This document shows, in pieces, positions 1 to 27,930 of a DNA stretch of 64,000 nt. The stretch lies in NCBI GenBank assembly GCA_017506865.1, contig JAFCMP010000011.1:186001-250000 (forward strand). The letters run 5' to 3'. The DNA is from Tribonema minus (Eukaryota > Sar > Xanthophyceae > Tribonematales > Tribonemataceae). Position numbers and translations under genes: made by a program. The notes below the pieces were generated by a model. It did no database searches and was not told the DNA's origin. It was given only the letters and a program-made list of their open reading frames with translations. Position 1 is the stretch's first letter; each line of letters opens with the position of its first letter.

Positions 1-1507
1 ACCAATGGCGGCTCATGTGCTAGTGTGCATCACTGCTCAGCAACGCACGCTTCTCTGCTACCGATATGTACAATCTGTTCATGGCTGGAAGCGTCTCCAA
101 GCAAAGCCTATGGGGTAGACAGGCGGCAAACCAAGCCTCAAGCACGCTAAAATGAAGCTAGTTAATAGTTTTTAGTAGTGTGCGGAGACCCATGCCCTCA
201 CGTATCTCCCCAATTCAACAGGGTGGTATTTTGCTGCGCACCACTACGCAGCAGGGCAGCGCCTGTCATGCGGACCAGTGCGTATTTTGCACAGCGCACT
301 CTTGTTGGTCATCTTTCATCGACATGCGTGTCTTCACTAGCCCAGACACCACCAGGCAGTGTTTTTTATTTATGAAAGGGCGATTGTGCTAATCCAGACA
401 CCAGCAGACTGAAGTGCTTGCTTTCTGTGCTGACGGTGAAGGCAAAGCCTTGCTTGCTCGCCAGCCGACCGCATGTGCGCTTCATACGCTGGTGTCAAGC
501 ACGTGCGTTGTTTGCGGCGCTGCTGACATTTGGCACCTGGCGTTGCTGGTTGACCGTGTTGCATGCAGACGGGAGCGCAGCAGCAGCGACCAACAAGCCA
601 GAAGGACCCCTGACCGCCAGGTGATTCACTGCATACTGCTTGCTATTCTAAATTTGTACTTCTACTTGAAAAGTATTACCTCGTGTCAATCCTTGCCAGC
701 TGCATCAATTCTGTACCTCATGGAAAAGTGTGTGCGTCGTGGTCGTGGCACAAGACAGATATGTGAAGCTGCCGGTCGCACTCGCTGTGAATCTCATGGG
801 CTCATGACAGCGCCCTGCAAGTGGGAAGGGCGGCTCTCTGGCCAAGGGCTGCGGGATACGTGTTGTGCAGCCGGGAGAGGCCGCAGGGACCGAGTCTACA
901 TCAACGCACCAGTCACTGCAAGGGCTTCGGAGGTTACATTGCATGGCGCATCCGCTTTAGATACCAAGTCAGCTGGACAAAGGCAATACCTATGCCGGCA
1001 TGAGTCACACTGCATCGGCAACTGTAATGTCTGGTCAACGCTGACTTTGTTCGTGCATAACTGTAATTAGAAGAGACAAACATGTGGTCGATACAACGCA
1101 TTGCTAACAGCGCCCAGGTGAGCATTGTTAAAACCGCTCGTTGAGCCACCACCATTATGAATGAAAAGAAATCAATAGATCGTAATACTCTAGGTGACAA
1201 GGTGTCGTTAGCCGTCAAATGGAACGCCTTCCACCAGTAATTGTGGTCGCCGCTGCAGCAGCAATTGGCCACGAGTCAAACAGTGCCACCATATGCAGCC
1301 TGGAGAGGCCGCCGGGACCGAGTCTACACTGACGCGCCAGTCACTGATGCAGAGCAGCGCGCAGATGTTTGTGACCGCGGTCCGTACGGTGCGCATGCCG
1401 ACAGCAACGCTCACCCAACCACAATACTTTGTGAAGTATATTCAATAGAAGTATGTTATTTGTGATGTACTTCAGGAGCGACGTCAGTGCTGAGTCCTGC
1501 GCTTGTC
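1..1507. other. Upstream region, no gene supported
   Basis: No recognisable gene. An open frame at 414-1070 (+) gives 218 residues without family resemblance, and its composition resembles that of the introns. Two related segments sit about 420 bp apart (near 878-925 and 1298-1346; both contain gggaccgagtctacat/act), so part of this stretch is an old duplication. One copy of a dispersed repeat lies at 1169-1290. The promoter of the downstream AAA ATPase gene should lie here, but I see no convincing TATA box. Confidence 0.5.
1169..1290 (+). repeat. Dispersed 120-bp repeat, copy 1
   Basis: Contains the family core ggtgacaaggtgtcgttagc followed by a ccttccaccagtaattgtgg block and a ggccacgagtcaaacagtgc block. 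The same order of blocks recurs at 2787-2903 (reverse), 42855-42977 and 58555-58672, with a half copy at 63543-63601 (reverse). No coding capacity is seen. Confidence 0.75.
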
Positions 1508-19444
<17,937 letters not shown>

Positions 19445-21429
19445 AAGCTGCGCTGGCAGTTTGTCGTGCATAACATGGCGAGATGGTTTGCAATGGTTGT
19501 GGTGGTGACTGACAGTGTGTGTATGTGTGTGTGTGGCTTTTGCTGGTTTGGCTGCTGCGGCTGTTGCTGCTCTTGAAAAAGCTGCGGACGTTGATTGGAC
19601 GTGAAGGCCCTGTTTTGTCGTCTGCACGATGAACACCCCGCTCAAGACGACCCTTGTCTCCCACGAGATTTGCATTCACGAACAAGGCCCCTTCTCATTC
19701 ACAAACAAGGACCTTCTTGTGCACAATGCCACTAGCCTGCCACACCCAAGTAGCATGAATGTCGTTCAGTCAACGCCAATCGTGGGCGAATCATGTCTGA
19801 AGATGATTCCGAAGTCATGCAAGCATGCAGGCTATAGAGCGGTTCAGGCAGGCACGAGCAAGCTTGTTGCGACACTGCAGAGCATAGAGACCAATGGCAA
19901 CTCTCCTCGACCCTGTGCGTGCATGTAGTCGAAGGAAAGATACGCCGTCAATGATGAGATCATGAAGGTGCTGCTAGAACGCATGCCAAACATTGATATT
20001 GCTCCACTGAACATCTCACGAGCATGTCAAGCCACAAGAAAACAAGAGCGAAGACATGTGATGGCGGTTGTTGATGCGCGCACTGATGATGCAGCGTCTA
20101 CATGTATGCGAGCACGCGAGCACTGCTGCCCCGGTGCCGCTTTGCAGCCAACGCTCGTAACGCGTGCCTGCTACATACCTCTACGGTGCGACATACTTTC
20201 AAGTACATACTTCAAGTCCTCAAAGTACGAGCGCATCTGCATTGAACCGCAGCTGCTGAGCACTGATGCAGCACCTTGGCGTGCAAACGTCGGAGGAAAT
20301 CGATCCCTGGTGCTGAGAGCACTCGCTGCACAATGTGCTTACCTACGTCAGGCAGTGACCGCCTGTTTGTAAATGCTGATGCTGAAGGAGGTGCGGCGTG
20401 TGTGTGTGCATGTGCATAGGTGTATGTGTCGATAGGCCCGGCGTGGAGGGAAACGACACGGCCAGGACTAGGTGTATGTCCCTGCTGTGAACGCCGTTGT
20501 GCAGGTCCAGGGTTTCAGGTAGCGAAACAGTCCTGTGATTGCCATGTCGGCCATCCCAGCTTGAGAACTACCTGTGTTTCAGGCTGCGTGATGCGACTTC
20601 AGCCACTGCTTCGTCAACTGCCCCGTCGGGCGCCGCAAGCAGCGCCGACGACGACAGGTGAACTTCAACTTGAAGAAGTGACTTCCATGACAGCATCCAA
20701 GGAGGCGGCGATGAAATGGCTTCTGGTGCGGTTGTGTGCGTGCGAGCAGTGCCTGAGCACGGCAGACAGGTGCTGAGCATTGCTGCGCGTGTAGCGCCGC
20801 CTGCATTGCACCACCCTGATCACTGCTGAAGGCAGTGAGGCACCGCGAGCGCTGCGGCACTGCTCTGGCACCTGCCATGTGCTGCGCTCTTGCCGCAGGG
20901 ACCCCTGCGGACCCGTGTGCCAATCACAGAGAGCGTGGCTTGAGAACCGCATCGCCGCCAGTGTGGCCACAGCCGCACGCATACGCGTTCCTGCGTTGCG
21001 CGTGTGGTGTTGCCATTGCTGAAGCTGGCGATCGGCGCGCCACGCCTGCGGCCAGCACCGCGGACGCCGCAGCTGGTGGTCTGCATGGCGGTTCGCAGAT
21101 GCTGCTGCCGCCGCCGGTGCCACTGCCGCTGCCGCCGTTGCAATCGCGGTGCGGCGCCGCATAGCGTTAGCTGCGTGCCGTTGTAGCACCACAACAGAGC
21201 TCCAGCCACAGCCGCGGCCGTCGCTGCCGCCACCGCCGCCGCCCCTGCCGCCGCCGCCGCTGCCGCGGCAGCAGCTGCAGCACCGATCAACTGCCGCGGC
21301 AGCGGCCAGCGCTGCCTGCGGTGCTCGCATGTTGGCGCGCCGGCTCCGGCGCCGCCGCAGCAGCTGCAGCGCCGCTCAACAGCGGTGCGGCAGCGGCAGC
21401 GGCAGCGGCAGCAGCAGCGGCGGCCAGCG
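19445..21429. other. Convergent intergenic region, no gene named
   Basis: Lies between the 3' ends of the AAA gene (+) and the LRR gene (-). A frame opening after a possible acceptor near 19929 and running to 20372 (+) encodes SKERYAVNDEIMKVLLERM and about 120 more residues with no family resemblance; it may be an orphan exon or chance. From 20560 to 21429 the DNA is very GC-rich with GCN and CAG runs open in several frames on both strands. This could hold a further 3' exon of the LRR gene, but I cannot support one. Confidence 0.45.
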
Positions 21430-24108
21430 CTACCTGCGTCGCTCGCCCGTCGTCGCGCCGGCATCGCCGCCTTCGGCGAAGCTCGGCCGCGAGTTCAAGG
21501 TGCCGCGCGCGCTGCCGGTCGGGCGCGCAAAGCTGTTGTTGCGCGACGCCGCGACGCTGGCGGCGGGCGGCGGCGCGTGCGGCAGCGGCAGCAGCAGCGC
21601 GGCAATGGGGCGTGGCGCCCACGCCTCTTGCAGCTCGTAGCAGACGGCCTCTGAAATGGCGTTGCCCGAGAGGTCGAGCCCCTGGAGCGTGATGTTGTCG
21701 GTGAAGGCGTCGATGAAGGCGGCCGCGCCGTTGTCCTGCGTCGTGCAGCGGTCGAGAGACGTTGTTCACAATGGTTCATTCGTTGCGCGTCATGTCAAGT
21801 GGATGGTAAGGAAAACTGGCGGGTAGGGCTGCGCAAGGGCTAGTGCGGTCGCGCTGTGGTAGGCCGATGCCGCGCAGTACGGAGTGAGCTCAGTACGTGC
21901 GTCATCGTGGCAACGATTGTGATGGCCTCTGTGGTGTACGGCCCACAGATCTAGAGGTCACGCCCCATAGCGAGCATATTGCACCTGCGTGTCCTCCAGT
22001 ACACGGCCCAGAAGTCTACAGGAGCCGTACCATGTACCCTCTCGCATTAAGTTGCTGCCCAAATTCTACACGTGCGGCATCGACCTGTTTTTGCACAACA
22101 AAACTTCCCCCGTGAAATACCCCCCCCCACACACACACAAGTCTGCTCTCACACCCAAACCCACCCACCTGTATCATGTTGCCGCTCAAGTTCAGCGTGT
22201 GGAGCGTTGAGTTATTCTCCAGCGCGTGCGCGAACGCTTCCGCCCCATCATCTCCTATCCCGTTGCGCGCCACATCAAGCGCGTGCAGCGTCGTATTCGT
22301 GCCCAGCGCGTCCGCCAGAGAACGCGCGCCGGCGTCCCGAAGCGCATTCCGCGGAAGCGAGAGCGTTCTCAGACCGCGATTCCGCGCGAGCGCCGCGCCC
22401 AGATCGCGTGCTTGCGCGCACCCGCAGTTGCTCAGCCTCAGCTCGGTGAGCGACTCTAAGGTATGTATCGCGTGCCGTGCAGCGTCGCCGCCGAAGAAGG
22501 TGTCGCGCGCGTCTATCTTGTTCAGGCCGAGGCCGAGTTCGAAGGCGACGTCGATCATGGCCGCGGTGAGCTCCGGGGGGAGGTCCTGATACAGGCCGGG
22601 GGGGGGGGGGTAACATTAAAGCTCATGGTGATTCATGATTGAATCATGATTCAGGCATGAAAATTTGAATATAAATGAAGCGATGCTTGCTCAGGCCAAG
22701 GCCCAGTTCGACGGCCACGTCGATCACCGCTGTGGAGGTTCTGCGATGCGCCGCAGGTGCAGAACCTCACTATCCATTGTTCATCCATGATTTCACACAG
22801 GGGTTTCGGTATGCAGAACACCACCATGTACACTGCGCAGTAAAGCGTTTGCCTTGCCGACGTCAAGGTCAAGTGCACAGATCATGACCCACACTGCTGC
22901 AGTCATAGTTAGGGTTAGGGTTAGGGCTAGGGTTAGGTCAGGTGGCAGTGCTCCGAGAGTGCGCAGGCGCTGCCTCACCCTGACGCAGTCAGGGTTGGGG
23001 TTAAGGTGAGGGTCAGGTGGCAGCACTCTAGGGTGCAATGTGTGCATGGGTCAGTCAAGCAATGATGTGGCAGAGACAAACTGCAACATTAACAGCTGGG
23101 TGTAATTGAGGCCGAAAAAATCGTAGATTCAAGCATGCAAGCAGAAGAGGGGCTGCACGAACGAACACCATGACACCATGTCTGCCCGCACAACACACAC
23201 CAGAAACGTCAGCTTCGAGGGACATTTTGAGATTAGGCTCAGAGATAGGCAGGTACGTATCAGCCGCACGTACCTGATCCACCAGCTGCAGCGTCGTCTC
23301 GTTGTCGTGCAGGTTGTCCCAGAGAACGTTCTCGGCGTCTTCCCTGTCAACATCCTCCGCAGCCATCCCCATGTGACCATCCGCATACGACACCAGCAGC
23401 AGCAGCAGCGCCATCACCAGCTCCCGATCGCCGTAGTCCGCGGCAGCGCCCACGTGCTCCCACGCCCCCAACTTCAACAGTGCGCTCATGCCGCCGCCGG
23501 CGCTGCCGCCGCCGACGCTGCCGCCGCCGCCGCCGACGCCGCTGCTTGCGCTGTTGAAGCTGGCAGCCCTGCTCAGCGGGGGGACGCCGCCGCCGCCGCC
23601 GCCGCAGGCGCCGCCGCTGCCGCACATGCCGAGGTGGTACTGCATAGTGTTGATGGTCCACGCCGTCTGGCGCTGGCGCAGCGTCGTGTCGGGGGCGCAG
23701 CCGCCCTGCCACCCCTCGCCGCACAGCCTGTCGAGGTCTTCGCGCACGCGCTCCAGCATGATGGCAGGCTCGTGCCACTGCGGCGGCTCGGGCGGCGGCA
23801 GCAGCGGCTCGCGCGCAGTGTCGCGCGCAGTGTCGCCGCCAGCGCTGCTGCCGCTGCCGGCGCGCGAGAGCGGCCGCGGCGACAGCAGCTTCATCGCGCC
23901 GCCGCCGCTGCCGCCGTGGCTGAAGTTGCTGAGGCGCGGGGAGAGGGGCTGCAGCATGCCGTCGCCGCCGCCGCCGCCGCCGCTGATGCTGCCGCCGGCG
24001 CTGATGCCGCTGCCGCCCTTCACAGGCCCCGTGAGCCGCGGCGACAGCGGCTGCAGCAGCACGGCGCCGGTAGGGCGCGGCGACGCGGACGGCGACGCCG
24101 CCGCCGAG

Positions 24109-24159
<51 letters not shown>

Positions 24160-27100
24160 GCCGCCGTGGCCGCCGCGGCGGACGACTCCATCGAGCCGCC
24201 GCGCTCCTCGGAGGCAGCGGCGGCGCTGCTGGGGCGGCTGCTGACGGTGCCGCTGCCGTCGAAGAGCGTCGCGGCGGCGGCGGCGCGGCACATGTCGGCG
24301 TGCGCGCGCGCGAGCGTTGACGCCGCAAAGTTGACGCTGCTGTAGAGCGGGTAGCCGCCCTCGGCGCCGACGCTCGCGTACACTACCGTCTCCAGGTTCC
24401 CCACGATCGCGCACACGACCTCCAGCTGCATCCACGCGCGCTCGCACACGCCGCGCAGCGCGCTGCCGCTGGGGATGACGCTGCCGCCGCCGCCGCCATC
24501 GCCGCCGCCGCCATCATAGTCGTCGGTGACGCTCGGTATGAGCAACAACTCGTCGCTCGCCAGCACGGCGGGCAGGACGTGCAGGCTCGTGTAGTCGTTG
24601 CTGCCCGCAGAGCGCGCCTGCGTGGAGGGATCGTCAAGCGACAGCGACGCGGCGCTCGCGTCGCTCGGCTGGCGCGGCGGCCGCGGCGGCGGCGGCGCGC
24701 GGCGCGGCGGCGGCGGCTGGCACGCGCAGTCTATCCAGACGTAGGCGATGTCGCCGCGCGTCTCGACGTACGTCGCGATGGCGTTCCAGCAGCGGTGAGC
24801 GGGGGTGTCGGGCGCGTCGGGCGCGAACCAGCGGTGCGAGACGTAGAGCACGCGGTCGCCGCCCGCGTCGCCGCCGCCGCCGAGGTCCTTGATGTCCGGC
24901 AGGATCTGGCGCGAGCGCAGGGAGGGGTGCGCGACGAGGCGCCCTTTGCACTCCGCGTAGAGCGGCAGGCGCCCCGCGTCGAGGAAGTCGCGCGCGCGCA
25001 GCAGCATCACCTTCTCCGAGTCCGGCCCCTGTGGCGTATAAATAGGGTTAGGATTAGGGTTAGGGTCGGTTGCTGTAGGGTTGAATAATAGGTTGAAGTT
25101 GAGGAAGTCGCGCGCGCGCAGCAGCATCACCTTCTCCGAATCCGGCCCCTGTGGATTAGGATTAGGTGGGGTTGGTTGTTGGTAGGGCTAGGTAGGGTTG
25201 CAGTAGGGTTGCAAAAAGGTAGAAAGTTGAGGAAGTCACGCGCGCGGAGCCGCATCACCTTCTCCGAGTCCGCCCCCTAAGTAGGGTCAGGGTTTGGGTT
25301 AGGGTTAGGTAGGGTTTAAAGTGGGTCGCAATAGGCCTGAAGCCGGGCTTAGGGTGGGATAAGAGCTGCAGCATGTATGTGTGAAATGAGTTGACCATTC
25401 AGACACTCCCGCGTGCATTCATAGGGCTTGACGTGCGTGCCTGCATGCCTGAGGCAGCACTGTACATCTTGCCAGCATCTGTGCATGCTGCTGCGGCATT
25501 GCGAAACACCAGGCTGTGCTGCTACGGTGGATGAATGCATTCCAGATCATTGTCCTATGTCCTGTCCCATAGTGCTGCGCGTGCACTGACTTAGATAATA
25601 CTGCCCCCTCCCCCCCCCTCCCTCCCCCGTATACGTGCTCACTGACTGTCTATGATGCATATCTACCCCGGCAGACCGCCCCAACATTGTGTGCCCACAA
25701 TAAGAGTGCCTTGAAACAATACCGAAGGCAATGCAAGTCCTCAATTACAAGAGGGTGAGCTACAATGCCAAGCGGAAGGAGTGATCTGGAGAAGGGTAAA
25801 CGGTACCTGTGTGTTTCCTCACGCTGCAGTCACCAAGCGGTGCGGCTGTACACTCGCTCTTCATGCGCTTTTATTGCCACAGCATACAAGCATTGCTGCA
25901 AAATGCAAGCTTTTATTCAAGCGCGAGGCCTCTGTGTGGAATTAGGGTTAGGCTCAGAAGCGTGTTGCGCCCAGAGCACATGCCCCCCTATGCAAGCAGA
26001 TACTTCAGTTTCCTTCTCCCAGTGTTCGTGCCCGCTGCTCCTGGTGCGCTGCTCCTGGTGCAGTGTCAGAAGAACGCACCTGTTCGAACATGGCCACTTT
26101 GATGGGGAGCCGCTGGCTTCATCAGTGAGTTAGGGTTAGGGTTAGGCTCATGAGTGAGCATCTACTGTTCATCTCCAGAGCTCACTAAAACGTGATCTGC
26201 ACAAGCCACGAAGCCAGCGGCTCCACATGTGAATGCCCGACCAGCTTCACACACGCACTTGACCATAATCCCCACCAGAAACCACACCAGTGTACGTACA
26301 GTACCTCCACTCTGTGAAGTATACATACATACAGGAACCCCTACCAGAAACCGCACCAATGTATGTACAGCTCCTCTGCTTTGTGAAGCATGCATACATG
26401 CATACCTGCGTGTAGCCGCGCGCCGCGTCCAGGAAGCAGCGCGCCGACACGTCGCGCGCCCACGGCTGACCCATGCGCCGCAGCCACCGCCCGCCACGCG
26501 CGCTCACGTACGCCAGCCGCGGCTGCCGCCCCCCCCCCCCCCCCCCCCTGTTCTCCCCCCCCCCCCCGCCTGCGCGTGCCCCCGCACAACGATGCAGATC
26601 ACGTCGCTGCCGGCGCGCCGCGCCGCCGCCGCTGCCGCTGCCCCCGGCCGCCGCGCCGCCGCCACCGCCTCCACAACGGCGTTGCGCGGGAGGCAGTACA
26701 GCTCGCCGCGGAAGGCGCGCGGGCAGGCGAACCCCCCCCCTAACCCCCCTTCCCCCGTTCCCCCCCCCCCCTCGTCGTCGCTGTCCCCGCGCAGTGCCGC
26801 TTCGGCGTCGCTCTGCGCGGCGGCGGCCGCCTCCGCCGCGTCCGCGGTCGCAAAGACGGGCACGTCCTCCGTGCCGGAGGCGAGGTAGCGCTGGCGCTCG
26901 GGGTCCGCGCGCGAGTGCTGCGGCATGGCGTTGACGAAGCTCTTCATGCCGGCAGCGGAGCGCGTGTGCGCGAGCTCCTGGACGACCGCTTTGATGGCGG
27001 TGTCGCTGCCCAGGGTGTCGCCCGCCTCCGCCGCGGTGAGGCTGGAGCTGCGCCGCTGCTGCTTCGCCTGAGCGCCGGAGGACGCTCCGGGGCCGCCGTC

Positions 27101-27622
27101 ATCGTCGGCGGTGTCGATGGCTAGCTGCTCCGATGGTGGCGTGTGTTGTTGCTGCTGCAGCTGCTGCTGTAGTTGGGACAGCTGCCGCTGCAATTGCGAT
27201 GGCTGCATTTGCGATGGCTGGGACGGCTGCAGAAGTGATGGCAAAGGTTGAAGCGGCTCCTGCCTGCCACTCATTGCCCTTTGCTGCTCGGACAAAGGCT
27301 GATGTGTGTCGGCACCAGCGACACCACCAGCGCCAAACATGGCGGTGAGTACAGTCCCCTCCGCTGCTGCCACCCCTGCTGTTGCGGGCATAGCATAACG
27401 CCCTGCTGCGCCACCACCAGACTCTGGTGTCGGCAGCGCCGTAGCTACATCATCCACCGGCTTCTGCGACGCCTCCTTTATCGCCGTGAAGCCCTGCTGT
27501 CCGTCGATCGTCGCTGCGGCGGCTGCAGGTGTTGGCCTGCTGCCTGCCTTGGCAGCAGCACGAGAAGGTTGCTTTTTGCCATTGCGAGTGCCTCCCCTCT
27601 GATGGCTGACACCTCCACCCAT
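21430..27622 (-). CDS. SHRW-domain and leucine-rich-repeat protein, 4 exons
   Basis: Exons in order: 27622-26406, 25028-23274, 22585-22169, 21735-21430 (TAG stop). Junctions between the last three are phase 0. Exon 1 encodes a Gln/Pro/Ala/Gly-rich leader; a poly-C tract at 26529-26577 breaks its frame before ARCFLDAARGYTQ, probably an assembly error. Exon 2 has VLYVSHRWFAPDAPDTP, VWIDCACQ and an RAWMQLEVV block. The SHRW...W.D..C.Q...W.qlE order resembles TIR- or HET-like signalling folds. Gly/Ala linkers and a glutamine run of about 16 follow, then YGDRELVMALLLLLVSY. Exons 3 and 4 hold NLRC/RNH-type repeats of 28 residues (LSLPRNALRDAGARSLADAL, LDVARNGIGDDGAEAFAHAL, LNLSGNMIQDNGAAAFIDAF, LDLSGNAI); an intron falls inside one repeat without breaking its period. 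No nucleotide-binding domain is seen. A sensor or scaffold role is inference. The 5' end and a possible extra 3' exon are uncertain. Confidence 0.7.
22680..22745 (-). repeat. Acceptor-side echo of LRR exon 3
   Basis: On the minus strand, cag|aacctccacagcggtgatc and gaactgggccttggcctgag repeat the true exon start at 22585 (cag|gacctcccccc, then gaactcggcctcggcctgaa). Conceptual VIDVAVELGLGLSKH matches MIDVAFELGLGLNKI of the exon. Confidence 0.8.
22900..22945 (+). repeat. Interstitial TTAGGG-like tract
   Basis: Several consecutive ttaggg units (gttagggttagggttagggc) inside the intron between LRR exons 2 and 3. Confidence 0.8.
23055..23273 (-). other. Intron start after LRR exon 2, open by chance
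   Basis: The reading frame of exon 2 stays open past a strong donor (gatcag|gtacgtg at 23274) to 23055. The composition changes abruptly from GC-rich repeats to intron-like sequence, so I treat the extension as intron. It could be a read-through alternative end. Confidence 0.5.
25029..25300 (-). repeat. Two exon-start echoes fused to telomere-like tracts
   Basis: The first 55 bp of exon 2 (minus strand: ccacag|gggccggactcgg, then gagaaggtgatgctgctgcg and the gacttcctc codons) recur at about 25152-25100 and 25279-25228. Each copy is followed by intron-like sequence and a ttagggttaggg tract (25042-25066, about 25154-25200, 25278-25312). The unit is about 125 bp. The middle copy keeps the acceptor; the outermost has lost the CAG. 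Confidence 0.85.
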
Positions 27623-27930
27623 GGCTGCACTAGCCTATACCTCTAATTATGCCACATTAAGTGTCACCTCCAGCAGGAGGCACACTCGCCGCTGTGCCTC
27701 TCCTCTTGACTGCCTTCGCCTTCGTCTCAAAAAACGCAGCATGGAAGCAGCATGCTACCGGTTTGTTGCTCCGCACTGCTTGGTGTGCCTGCTGACATGA
27801 GCGAGGTGTTGCTGCGGTACTGCGCTAGCTGCGTTTGCCAAAAGGCAGCGAAACCGTGGGCAGTTACGTCATAAAGAAGGCGTTTGTCGAAGCCAGAGTT
27901 GGCATACATATGCATGCTATGCTTTATGGA
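27623..27930. other. Spacer between LRR gene and inverted repeat
   Basis: No gene supported. A minus-strand frame (27727-28170) crosses the inverted-repeat boundary and is not shared by the other arm, so it is probably not coding. The LRR gene promoter would lie here; I see no clear element. Confidence 0.5.

Noticed and set aside
414-1070. 218-codon plus-strand ORF
   Set aside because: No family resemblance, intron-like composition, overlaps an old duplication; no splice or conservation support.
23178-24345. Long plus-strand frames of 380 and 285 codons
   Set aside because: They are antisense to the GC-rich LRR gene and consist of Ala, Arg or Pro/Leu runs that mirror its Gly/Gln/Ala codons.
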